Source: Lachnospiraceae bacterium
Lineage (GTDB): Bacteria > Bacillota_A > Clostridia > Lachnospirales > Lachnospiraceae
Direction of reading: 5' to 3'
Assembly (NCBI GenBank): GCA_024684065.1
Contig: JAIKXO010000229.1
Location: 1 to 43,824, forward strand
Length of the DNA: 43,824 bases
Numbering within the stretch: the stretch's first letter is position 1; each line of letters starts with the position of its first letter. The translations under genes were made by a program, and so were the position numbers. Under the pieces are notes generated by a model. It was not told the DNA's origin, made no database searches, and saw only the letters and a program-made list of their open reading frames with translations. Of this stretch, positions 8,007 to 14,706 are shown piece by piece.

Positions 8007-8128
8007 TCTGCGCCGATTTGCGGAGCAAATCGTGCGCTCAGGCACGAACTTCAGTTCGTGCCGAATAAATTCGGCATTTGCTTTAGCAAATGTCGAATAA
8101 GTTCGATCTAAAGATCGAATCATTTCCT
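8007..8128 (+). repeat. Three-hairpin palindromic repeat with a fourth hairpin (copy R4)
   Basis: Module A at 8010-8037 and B at 8041-8062 are identical to copy R3. Between B and C (8102-8126) there is an extra hairpin, TCGGCATTTGC/GCAAATGTCGA (about 8070-8096), that other copies lack. The extra stem also has a G-U-type pair, so it too looks like a maintained fold. Confidence 0.85.
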
Positions 8129-8183
8129 CTTTCCCGGAAATACAATAAATATCCGTTTCCCGGTAACCTTACCGTGTATTCTG

Positions 8184-8212
8184 ATAATACAGTGATTCAG
8201 TCTTTTAGTCAA
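8184..8212 (-). promoter_or_regulatory. Promoter of the amino acid ABC operon
   Basis: On the minus strand TTGACT (8212-8207), a 17-base spacer and TATTAT (8189-8184) form a near-consensus sigma-A promoter. The start point would be near 8176, giving a ~275-base leader that contains repeats R4 and R3 before the ATG at 7899. The inverted repeat GGTAA-CC-TTACC (8162-8173) lies just past the start point and could be an operator. The rest of the 668-base gap 7900-8567 holds the two repeats, two weak plus-strand TATAAT boxes (8322, 8356) and the thioesterase leader. Confidence 0.65.
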
Positions 8213-8466
8213 TGTTTCGGATCAGGATATGTACAGGAAAAGAAGATCTCATTATAAGAACAGGCAAGAATCCCGGATATGGGTCACTGCACCAATCAGT
8301 CATTCCGATGATGCTGAATCTTATAATGTCTATGGAAATTATTCAGTCGGTAGTATATAATCTTTAACTGTATGATCAACGGCATTTATAACTTACAGGG
8401 TGTATGGAGAAGGGGCTTTCCTGATCCTTAAAAGCCGGTAAAGGGTAATCGATGCCTAAGAGGGGC

Positions 8467-8567
8467 TTTTCAGTGGCAGCCCTTTTTCAGAGAGCCCTCG
8501 ACTCTGACGAGGGTATGTCAGATATTTCAGGGGCAAAAACCCCTTTCAATAGAGGAGGAGAATCATC
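8467..8567 (+). ncRNA. Structured leader of the thioesterase gene, related to the TRAP permease leader
   Basis: Hairpins CCCTCG/CGAGGG (8495-8513) and AGGGG/CCCCT (8529-8544) precede the AGAGGAGGAG ribosome site. From 8495 to the start codon the sequence resembles 35909-35977: CCCTCG....TGA.GAGG, TCAG.T.TTTCAGGGGCA and CCCTTTCAATA are shared. A degenerate extra unit (TTTTCAGTGGCAG..CCCTTT) lies at 8467-8490. I recognise no known riboswitch class. A possible promoter is TATAAT at 8356-8361. Confidence 0.45.
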
Positions 8568-8966
8568 ATGGCAACATTCCAGACCACGGAAGAAGCAAGA
8601 GAATATTTTAAAGGCGACAGGTTCGCAACACTGGCAGGCATGAGGCTTGATGAGCTTACGGAAAACTATTCGGTATGCAGTGTGGATTTAAATGAAAACC
8701 ATAAGAATGCCAATGGCGGGATAATGGGCGGAGTAATGTTCACGCTTGCCGATCTTGCTTTTGCATCACTTTCAAACAATATACATATGCCGACTGTCGC
8801 CCAGCAGGTAAGCATCAATTATCTGAGCGCCCCTAAAGGCACAAAACTGTATGCCAGGGCAGAGTGCAAAAAAGACGGTTCGAGGACCATCGTTATAAAT
8901 GTTGACGTAACCGATGATACCGGACGGGACGTCGCTCAGTTTGTAGGAAGCGGGTTTAAGCTTTAA
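8568..8966 (+). CDS. PaaI-type hotdog-fold thioesterase
   Basis: 132 residues, the usual size of a single hotdog domain. The segment NANGGIMGGVMFTLADLAFAS is the hallmark central helix of PaaI/YdiI-like acyl-CoA thioesterases, followed by the strands QQVSINYLSAPKGTKLYARAE and RTIVINVDVTDDTGRDVAQ. The family hydrolyses acyl- or aryl-CoA thioesters as a cytoplasmic dimer or tetramer; the precise substrate is unknown. The gene stands alone between a structured leader and a MATE exporter 77 bases downstream. The start at ATG 8568 is supported by AGAGGAGGAG; a longer overlapping frame beginning at 8452 is in a different frame and lies in the leader. Confidence 0.88.
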   Translation: MATFQTTEEAREYFKGDRFATLAGMRLDELTENYSVCSVDLNENHKNANGGIMGGVMFTLADLAFASLSNNIHMPTVAQQVSINYLSAPKGTKLYARAECKKDGSRTIVINVDVTDDTGRDVAQFVGSGFKL

Positions 8967-9043
8967 AGAGTGGGTCGGGCTTTATACTGCCCCGATCCCT
9001 GATTACCCGAAATGACAGCGCCGGTACAAACGGAGAACAGAAA

Positions 9044-10405
9044 ATGCAGACTATTGATAACAGAGAATTCTATAAAAAACTCTGGCAGATATCCCTGCCG
9101 ATAATGATACAGAGCCTGATGTTAGCTTCGGTTGCGGCGGCGGATGCCCTTATGCTGGGGAGGATAGCGCAGGAAGAAATGACTGCGGTTTCACTTGCCA
9201 CGCAGATACAGTTTGTCCAGAATATGTTCATTATGGCGATAACGGCCGCAGGTTCGATCCTCGGGGCCCAGTATTGGGGAAAAGGTGACAAAGAGACCAT
9301 GCAGCTGCTTTTTCATCTTATGCTGCGAACTTCCGGAGCGCTATCCTTACTGTTCTGCGCAGCCTGTGAGTTTGTTCCGGGACTTTTGATGCATATTTTT
9401 GCACATGACGAGATCCTGATCGCTATCGGAAGTTCTTATCTTCGCATTGCGGGATGGTCGTACCTTCTGACGGGCATATCCCAATGTTATCTGGCCATGA
9501 TGAAAGTTACCGAGCATGTGAAGCCGAGCGCCTGGATAAGCTCCTGTGCCGTAATATCGAATATAATATTAAATGCTGTTTTTATCTTCGGTCTTTTGGG
9601 AGCGCCGAGGCTTCAGGCACGTGGCGCCGCGCTTGCGACCACGCTTTCGAGAGTGATCGAACTGGGGCTCTGTATCGGCCTGTCGTTTAAGAAAAGCTAT
9701 TTCAGGCCGGTGTTGTCACGTCTTTTTGTAAGAAACCGGCTGCTTTCACGTGACTTTTTCAGGCAATGTCTTCCCCTTATGGGAGGTTCGCTTTTCTGGG
9801 GCGTAGGCTTTACCTCATATACGGCTATCATGGGACATCTTGGGGTGGATGCCGCCGCGGCAAATTCAGTGGCAGCTGTAGTGCGTGATCTGATATGCTG
9901 CGCATGCAACGGCATAGCAGGCGCCGCAGGCATAATGGTAGGAAATGAACTTGGCGCCGGGGAACTGGAGCGCGGGAAAGCATACGGGATTAAGCTTAAA
10001 AACCTGTCATTCCTTATTGGGTTTGGATCGACGGCGCTTGTTCTTGCAGTTACCCCTTTTATTGTCAGAATGGTGATCCTTTCGGATGACGCAAGGGGTT
10101 ACCTGACCGGAATGATGGTCATTATGGCTGTTTATATGATCGGACGCTGTGTCAATACCGTTACGATCAACGGGATCCTTGACGGAGGGGGAGATACTGT
10201 TTTTGATATGTACAGCCTCGCCGTCTGTATGTGGGGGATAGCAATTCCCTTAGCGCTTCTCGGGGCATTTGTCTTTCACTGGCATGTGCTGCTTGTCTAT
10301 GCCTGTACCTGCCTGGATGAGGTCGGGAAGATACCGTGGGTGATGGTACGCTTCAGAAAATATAAATGGGTAAAAAACCTGACCAGAGCGCAGTTGTCGG
10401 AATGA
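9044..10405 (+). CDS. MATE family multidrug/cation exporter
   Basis: 453 residues with about twelve hydrophobic helices. The start (FYKKLWQISLPIMIQSLMLASVAAADALMLGRI) has the conserved MATE first helix, and a second MatE repeat begins near residue 235 (FFRQCLPLMGGSLFWGVGF). The family exports drugs or metabolites in exchange for Na+ or H+. The ATG is preceded by GGAGAA. It converges with a second MATE gene (10565-11992) across two palindromic repeats; that neighbour differs clearly in sequence, so this is not a recent duplication. Substrate unknown. Confidence 0.9.
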   Translation: MQTIDNREFYKKLWQISLPIMIQSLMLASVAAADALMLGRIAQEEMTAVSLATQIQFVQNMFIMAITAAGSILGAQYWGKGDKETMQLLFHLMLRTSGALSLLFCAACEFVPGLLMHIFAHDEILIAIGSSYLRIAGWSYLLTGISQCYLAMMKVTEHVKPSAWISSCAVISNIILNAVFIFGLLGAPRLQARGAALATTLSRVIELGLCIGLSFKKSYFRPVLSRLFVRNRLLSRDFFRQCLPLMGGSLFWGVGFTSYTAIMGHLGVDAAAANSVAAVVRDLICCACNGIAGAAGIMVGNELGAGELERGKAYGIKLKNLSFLIGFGSTALVLAVTPFIVRMVILSDDARGYLTGMMVIMAVYMIGRCVNTVTINGILDGGGDTVFDMYSLAVCMWGIAIPLALLGAFVFHWHVLLVYACTCLDEVGKIPWVMVRFRKYKWVKNLTRAQLSE

Positions 10406-10408
10406 AGG

Positions 10409-10471
10409 GATCGAATCAGCACGAACTGAAGTTCGTGCCTAAGCGCACGATTTACTTCGTAAATCGGCGCA
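10409..10471 (-). repeat. Three-hairpin palindromic repeat, C module cut short (copy R5)
   Basis: GATCGAATCA (remnant of C), B at 10419-10438 and A at 10443-10470 with arms TTTAC/GTAAA, in minus orientation. It begins four bases after the MATE stop codon. The A arms differ from the TTTGC/GCAAA form by a paired change. Confidence 0.8.
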
Positions 10472-10478
10472 TAAGCGG

Positions 10479-10558
10479 AAATGATTCGATCTGTAGATCG
10501 AATCGGCACGAACAGAAGTTCGTGCCTAAGCGCACGATTTGCTTCGCAAATCGGCGCA
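10479..10558 (-). repeat. Three-hairpin palindromic repeat, complete (copy R6)
   Basis: AAATGATTCGATCT..AGATCGAATC (C, 10479-10504), B at 10505-10526 with a slightly different loop (GAAC-agaa-GTTC) and A at 10530-10557 with TTTGC/GCAAA arms. It is in tandem with R5 and ends seven bases before the convergent MATE gene's stop. No U-tract follows, so it is not a typical terminator. Confidence 0.85.
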
Positions 10559-10564
10559 GAGGGA

Positions 10565-11992
10565 TCAGTTTGAGGAAGGACTGTTCTGAACGTAGTTGAA
10601 CGATTTCATAAGCTTCCTTCTGACACGGATGTAGGCAGGCACCAGAAAGGCATCCGCAAATATCCAGGCAAGGGGCGAAGCAAAGCACGCTCCCAGGAAA
10701 CCAAAGGCAGGCACAAGAAGCAGTCCTGCAAGCGTTCTTGCGATCATCTCTAGTACACCGGCAAGTATCGCAAAATAAGGGAAGCCCATGCCCTGTATAA
10801 GGAATCTGATGATATTCACAAAGGCGAGAGGTATGTAGAAAGAACCTATTATAATAAGGAACCTGCCTGAATTCTCAAGCATTTGCACATTTGACGCCGC
10901 GTCATCTATAAAGAGCGACACCAATCTGAACCTGAAGAAATAAAGTATCAGAAAAGCGATAACTGAATAGCTTACTCCGAGTATGCTGCAGGCCTTAAGT
11001 CCCTCGTCCACCCTTTTAAGCTTTTTGGCGCCCACGTTCTGCCCTCCATAGGTCGCCATCGTTGCTCCCAGTGCATCAAAGGGGCAGGATAAGAACATGG
11101 TGACCCTGTTAGAGGCCGTGATCGCGGCAACGATAGTGGAGCCTAAGGTATTCACGCTCGACTGCAGGATAACTCCTCCGATCGCGGTGATGGAATACTG
11201 AAGGCCCATGGGAACTCCCATCTGGTTAAGCCTGTGCATACAGCTTTTGTCGGGCTTCATTTCGTCTCTTCGTATATGAAGGATGGGGAACCGTTTTATC
11301 ACGACTATTATACACAGGATCCCCGAAATGAGCTGTGAAAGCACGGTCGCGAGCGCCGCTCCCGACACTCCCATTTTGAAACCGACAATAAAGAGGATAT
11401 CAAGCCCTATATTAATAAAAGAGGATATGACCAGGAAGAAGAGAGGAGTTTTGCTGTCGCCTATCGCACGTATCATACTTGAGAGGATATTATATAAGAA
11501 GGTCGCCGGAATCCCCAGAAAGATGATAAAAATATAGGAATAAGCCTGATCGATTATATCTTCGGGGGTGCGCATGAGTATCAGCATTTTCCTGCAGAGG
11601 AGGGATACGGTCAGGGTTATCACGAGTGCAAAGGCGGCCGCGAGGTAATAGGCGTTGACAAGGTGCTTTCTCAGACCGGCTTCGTCTTTTGCGCCGAATG
11701 AATGGGAGACCGGAATGGCAAAACCGCTGCATACCCCCATGCAGAAGCCAATGATCAGGAAATTCAGGCTCCCTGTGGAGCCTACGCCGGCCAGAGCCTT
11801 TACGCCAAGGTAACGGCCCACTATCATGGTGTCCACAAGATTATAGAACTGCTGGAACAGATTGCCGAAAAGAAGGGGAACAGAAAACCCCAGGATAAGC
11901 TTCATGGGGCTTCCTGAGGTCATATCCCTGACAGATGATGTTTTTTTTGCGCCTGTTTGCGCGGCTTGTTTTTGTTCTGTATTATTATCCAT
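10565..11992 (-). CDS. MATE family exporter (second, DinF/NorM-like)
   Basis: 475 residues with about twelve membrane helices. The N-terminal region MTSGSPMKLILGFSVPLLFG and NLFQQFYNLVDTMIVGRYLG is the classic form of the large Clostridial MATE group; the second repeat starts near residue 255. A hydrophilic ~23-residue leader precedes the first helix. The ribosome site ahead of ATG 11992 is weak, so the start could instead be the internal methionine 24. It is convergent with the MATE gene at 9044-10405 and divergent from nothing close. Substrate unknown; drug or metabolite export by Na+/H+ exchange is the family role. Confidence 0.9.
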   Translation of the reverse strand: MDNNTEQKQAAQTGAKKTSSVRDMTSGSPMKLILGFSVPLLFGNLFQQFYNLVDTMIVGRYLGVKALAGVGSTGSLNFLIIGFCMGVCSGFAIPVSHSFGAKDEAGLRKHLVNAYYLAAAFALVITLTVSLLCRKMLILMRTPEDIIDQAYSYIFIIFLGIPATFLYNILSSMIRAIGDSKTPLFFLVISSFINIGLDILFIVGFKMGVSGAALATVLSQLISGILCIIVVIKRFPILHIRRDEMKPDKSCMHRLNQMGVPMGLQYSITAIGGVILQSSVNTLGSTIVAAITASNRVTMFLSCPFDALGATMATYGGQNVGAKKLKRVDEGLKACSILGVSYSVIAFLILYFFRFRLVSLFIDDAASNVQMLENSGRFLIIIGSFYIPLAFVNIIRFLIQGMGFPYFAILAGVLEMIARTLAGLLLVPAFGFLGACFASPLAWIFADAFLVPAYIRVRRKLMKSFNYVQNSPSSN

Positions 11993-12015
11993 GTCTGATA
12001 TTATATATCCGGTTA

Positions 12016-12050
12016 GGAAATGATTCGATATTCTCCGTAAATCGGCGCGG
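12016..12050 (-). repeat. Degenerate, internally deleted palindromic repeat (copy R7)
   Basis: GGAAATGATTCGAT (outer C end) is fused to CCGTAAATCGGCGC (outer A end), with the middle lost. It lies between the MATE start and the stop of the downstream-lying CBS protein gene, both on the minus strand. Confidence 0.55.
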
Positions 12051-12063
12051 TAAGGATATTATT

Positions 12064-13371
12064 TCAGCCTTCATGCTCCGAAGCTTCTGTTTCGGGCTCG
12101 CCTTCATTTTCGGAGGTTTTGTCCGGAAGAGTAAGGCGGATCTTTTCAATATGGTTTTTATCCATTTCTATGGTTTCAAGGACGGTACCGTCATCAAGCG
12201 TCACGATCTCGCCGCCCTCCGGAAGTTTTTCAAGACGTTCGATCACGAGCCCCCCTATGGAGTCATAATTTTCGGATTCGAACTCTGTCTCAAGGAAATC
12301 ATTGATATCATCAAGCTTAAGGGATCCGTCTACGATATAGGTGCGGTCATCCTCTTTCTGTATAAGCTCCTTTTCATCCTCGTCAAACTCATCCTTAATA
12401 TCACCGACGATCTCTTCGATAAGGTCTTCTAAGGTGACAAGGCCGACGGTCGCGCCGTATTCGTCAAGAACGCAGACCATGCTTATGGAATTCTCCCGCA
12501 TCTCGATCATGAGCTCGGAGGTTTTCTTGTACTCGAAGGTAAAATTGGCTTCGCGCATAAGCGAACGGATATTGAAGTGGTTAATATCCCGTATAAACAG
12601 GATGTCCTTCATATTGATTATACCGATTATATTATCGGTGGAATCCTCATATACGGGCATTCTTGTGTATTTTTTTTCTTTAAAGACCTTGCCGAGCTCA
12701 TTATAATCAACGTCGACACTGACGCAGGTCATCTCCACTCTGGGGATCATCACGTCCCTTGCGACGGAATCCCCGAAATCGAAAACGTTATTTATCATTT
12801 CATGCTCTTCATTTTCTATAACGCCTTCCTCCCTTGAGACATCGACGATCGTACGCAGCTCGTTCTCGGTCAGGCTGTTCTGGACCTTGTCCTTATCGAT
12901 ACCGAAGGGCTTAAGGAGAAGAAACGAGAGCTTGTCTGTCAGAAATACAAGCGGGGTCAGTACCGTGATAAAGAAAGCGATTATATCAATGAAAGCAAAT
13001 GCGAATTTCTCATTGTATAAGGAAGCTAATGTCTTCGGGATGATCTCTCCGAAAATAAGGATCAGCATGGTAAGAATACCGGTAGCCAAAGCCACGGCGC
13101 TGTTTCCCCATATCTTCATGGATAAGGCTGCCGTCAGGGCGGAGGCATACAGATTTACTACATTATTCATAATAAGGATAGTGGAGAGCATCCTTGAACG
13201 GTTTTCCAGGACGGCAAGCGTTTTTAAGGCTTTTTTATTTCCTTCGTCGGCAATGGTTCTGAGCCGTATCTGATTTAATGTGGTGAGGGCTGTCTCGGAC
13301 GCAGAAAAAAAGGCTGAAAGAATGATCAGCACTATAAGAAGCGTAATATGAAATGAACTGTCCGGATCCAA
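12064..13371 (-). CDS. Hemolysin C / CorC family membrane protein (CNNM-DUF21 with CBS pair)
   Basis: 435 residues. Residues ~1-190 form the DUF21/CNNM membrane domain with about four helices (AFFSASETALTTLNQIRLR, IPKTLASLYNEK). Residues ~205-325 are a CBS pair (DVMIPRVEMTCV, RMPVYEDSTDNIIGIINMKD, DEYGATVGLVTLEDLIEEIVGDI), followed by a CorC_HlyC domain (~345-420). The tail is acidic. The family is linked to Mg2+ or Co2+ handling, with CBS domains sensing nucleotides; the 'hemolysin' name is historical. It starts with ATG 13371 and is divergent from the zinc-ribbon gene, the two sharing a 127-base region with a perfect inverted repeat (13450-13473). Confidence 0.92.
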   Translation of the reverse strand: MDPDSSFHITLLIVLIILSAFFSASETALTTLNQIRLRTIADEGNKKALKTLAVLENRSRMLSTILIMNNVVNLYASALTAALSMKIWGNSAVALATGILTMLILIFGEIIPKTLASLYNEKFAFAFIDIIAFFITVLTPLVFLTDKLSFLLLKPFGIDKDKVQNSLTENELRTIVDVSREEGVIENEEHEMINNVFDFGDSVARDVMIPRVEMTCVSVDVDYNELGKVFKEKKYTRMPVYEDSTDNIIGIINMKDILFIRDINHFNIRSLMREANFTFEYKKTSELMIEMRENSISMVCVLDEYGATVGLVTLEDLIEEIVGDIKDEFDEDEKELIQKEDDRTYIVDGSLKLDDINDFLETEFESENYDSIGGLVIERLEKLPEGGEIVTLDDGTVLETIEMDKNHIEKIRLTLPDKTSENEGEPETEASEHEG

Positions 13372-13449
13372 AAAAAATCAACTCCTTATAAAAATATAAG
13401 GACATCATACATTACCTGTATACTCGTGTCAAGAAAGCTGTTGCAAAAT

Positions 13450-13473
13450 ATTATGGTGCTATGATACCATAAT
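13450..13473. promoter_or_regulatory. Inverted repeat, candidate operator between divergent genes
   Basis: ATTATGGT and ACCATAAT are perfect 8-base arms around GCTATGAT. The site is centred between two divergent starts (13371 and about 13517). TATGAT within it could serve as a -10 for the plus-strand gene. A dimeric regulator site is inferred; no regulator gene is adjacent. Confidence 0.4.
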
Positions 13474-13516
13474 AGCTGTTTGAGCATTTTTAAGTTTTTT
13501 GAAAGAAGGCGGAGCT

Positions 13517-14635
13517 TTGGCAGACAGCAGTGAATTTGATATCGAACAGGTAATGAACGCGAAAAAAGCATCGACAATGAAGGAAACGGACAGGAAATGT
13601 CCTCAGTGCGGAGGCACCATGGATTATGACCCGGCGATCCTTAAGCTTCATTGTCCTTTCTGCGATTATACGGAGGAGATCCCGGCGGCGGAGGTTTCAT
13701 CCGGAAAGGAGAAGGCCGAGGAGTTGGATTTTGCTTCCGCGGAGAGTACAGGCAATTTTGACTGGGGGACCGAGCAGAAGACCGTTACCTGCAAGAGCTG
13801 CGGCGCGGTAAGCGTGTATGACGCACTGGATGTGGCAAACGAGTGCCCTTACTGCGGTTCCAACCAGGTCATGGAGGCTTCGGGGATCGATACGCTGGCT
13901 CCGGGAGGAGTGGTTCCCTTTAAGATAACAAAGGAAACTGCCGGAAATAATTTTACGAAGTGGCTTAAGAAAAAATGGTTCTGCCCGGGGAAGGCCAAGC
14001 AGAGCGCAAAGGCTGAAAGCTTCCAGGGGGTATATCTTCCCTACTGGACCTTCGACACCCTTACCAATACCGATTACAGGGCGGAATATGGGAAGGACCG
14101 TAAGGTGAAGAACGGGAAACAGGAGACCACGGTTACCGACTGGTATAATACAAGCGGAAACTATACCGAATTCATCGATGACCAGCTGGTCTGCGGCTCT
14201 GACAGGCATGACAGGTCCATACTCGGGGCTATAGAGCCCTTTGATACGGAAGATAACAGGGCTTATAAGCCGGAGTATCTGGCCGGCTTTATAGCGGAAC
14301 GTTATTCCAGGGGCCTTAAGGATGCGTGGACTACCGGCAAATTTCTTATACAAAAGCGTCTTGAGGGCAATATCTCTTCCAGGGTCAGAACCGAACATCA
14401 TGCGGATCATGTCAGAAATATAAGGATGAATACGGTATACAGCCAGATCACATATAAATATCTTATGCTCCCCATATGGATCTCAAGCTTTACATTCAAA
14501 GGAAAGATTTACCAGTTCATGGTAAACGGCCAGTCCGGAAAGGTCGGAGGGAAATCGCCTGTATCAGCTTTAAGAGTTTTGCTTGCAATCCTGCTCGGAC
14601 TTGCTATAATTGTACTGTTGTACTATTTGACATAG
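13517..14635 (+). CDS. Zinc-ribbon membrane-anchored protein of unknown function
   Basis: About 372 residues. Two zinc ribbons are visible: CPQCGG...CPFCDY near the N-terminus and CKSCG...CPYCGS about 60 residues later. A middle region (FKGVYLPYWTFDT-like, here FQGVYLPYWTFDTLT) follows, and one C-terminal membrane helix (VLLAILLGLAIIVLLYYL) ends the protein. The pattern matches a conserved Lachnospiraceae/Clostridia family often mislabelled as helicase or primosomal protein; no helicase motifs are present. Start is uncertain: TTG 13517 has AAGG seven bases ahead; ATG 13553 or 13577 are alternatives with poor ribosome sites. Function not known. It lies 71 bases ahead of secDF. Confidence 0.8.
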   Translation: MADSSEFDIEQVMNAKKASTMKETDRKCPQCGGTMDYDPAILKLHCPFCDYTEEIPAAEVSSGKEKAEELDFASAESTGNFDWGTEQKTVTCKSCGAVSVYDALDVANECPYCGSNQVMEASGIDTLAPGGVVPFKITKETAGNNFTKWLKKKWFCPGKAKQSAKAESFQGVYLPYWTFDTLTNTDYRAEYGKDRKVKNGKQETTVTDWYNTSGNYTEFIDDQLVCGSDRHDRSILGAIEPFDTEDNRAYKPEYLAGFIAERYSRGLKDAWTTGKFLIQKRLEGNISSRVRTEHHADHVRNIRMNTVYSQITYKYLMLPIWISSFTFKGKIYQFMVNGQSGKVGGKSPVSALRVLLAILLGLAIIVLLYYLT

Positions 14636-14706
14636 GCTTTTGACCGGATCTTACTGCCGGGACTTATAGTGAACGAATTAATATAAAGGAAGGAAGTATT
14701 TTTGAA

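Noticed and set aside
7759..8068. Plus-strand frames reading through the repeats
   Set aside because: They run antisense to the binding-protein gene and through palindromic repeats; the peptides simply translate repeat units.
7918..8128. CRISPR array
   Set aside because: Units are palindromic composites in pairs, not regular repeats with unique spacers, and there are no cas genes.
8452..8643. 63-residue plus-strand frame
   Set aside because: It overlaps the thioesterase start in another frame and lies in the structured leader.
8961..9010. Terminator after the thioesterase gene
   Set aside because: The GGGTCGGG/CCCGATCCC stem is imperfect and no T run follows.
10409..10558. Bidirectional terminator made of the repeats between the MATE genes
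   Set aside because: Strong hairpins but no T run on either side; kept only as repeats.
9044..11992. Recent duplication of a MATE gene
   Set aside because: The two MATE proteins share only family-level features and are convergent; they belong to different subgroups.
13697..14410. 237-residue minus-strand frame
   Set aside because: Mirror image of the zinc-ribbon gene, no ribosome site, composition unlike a real protein.
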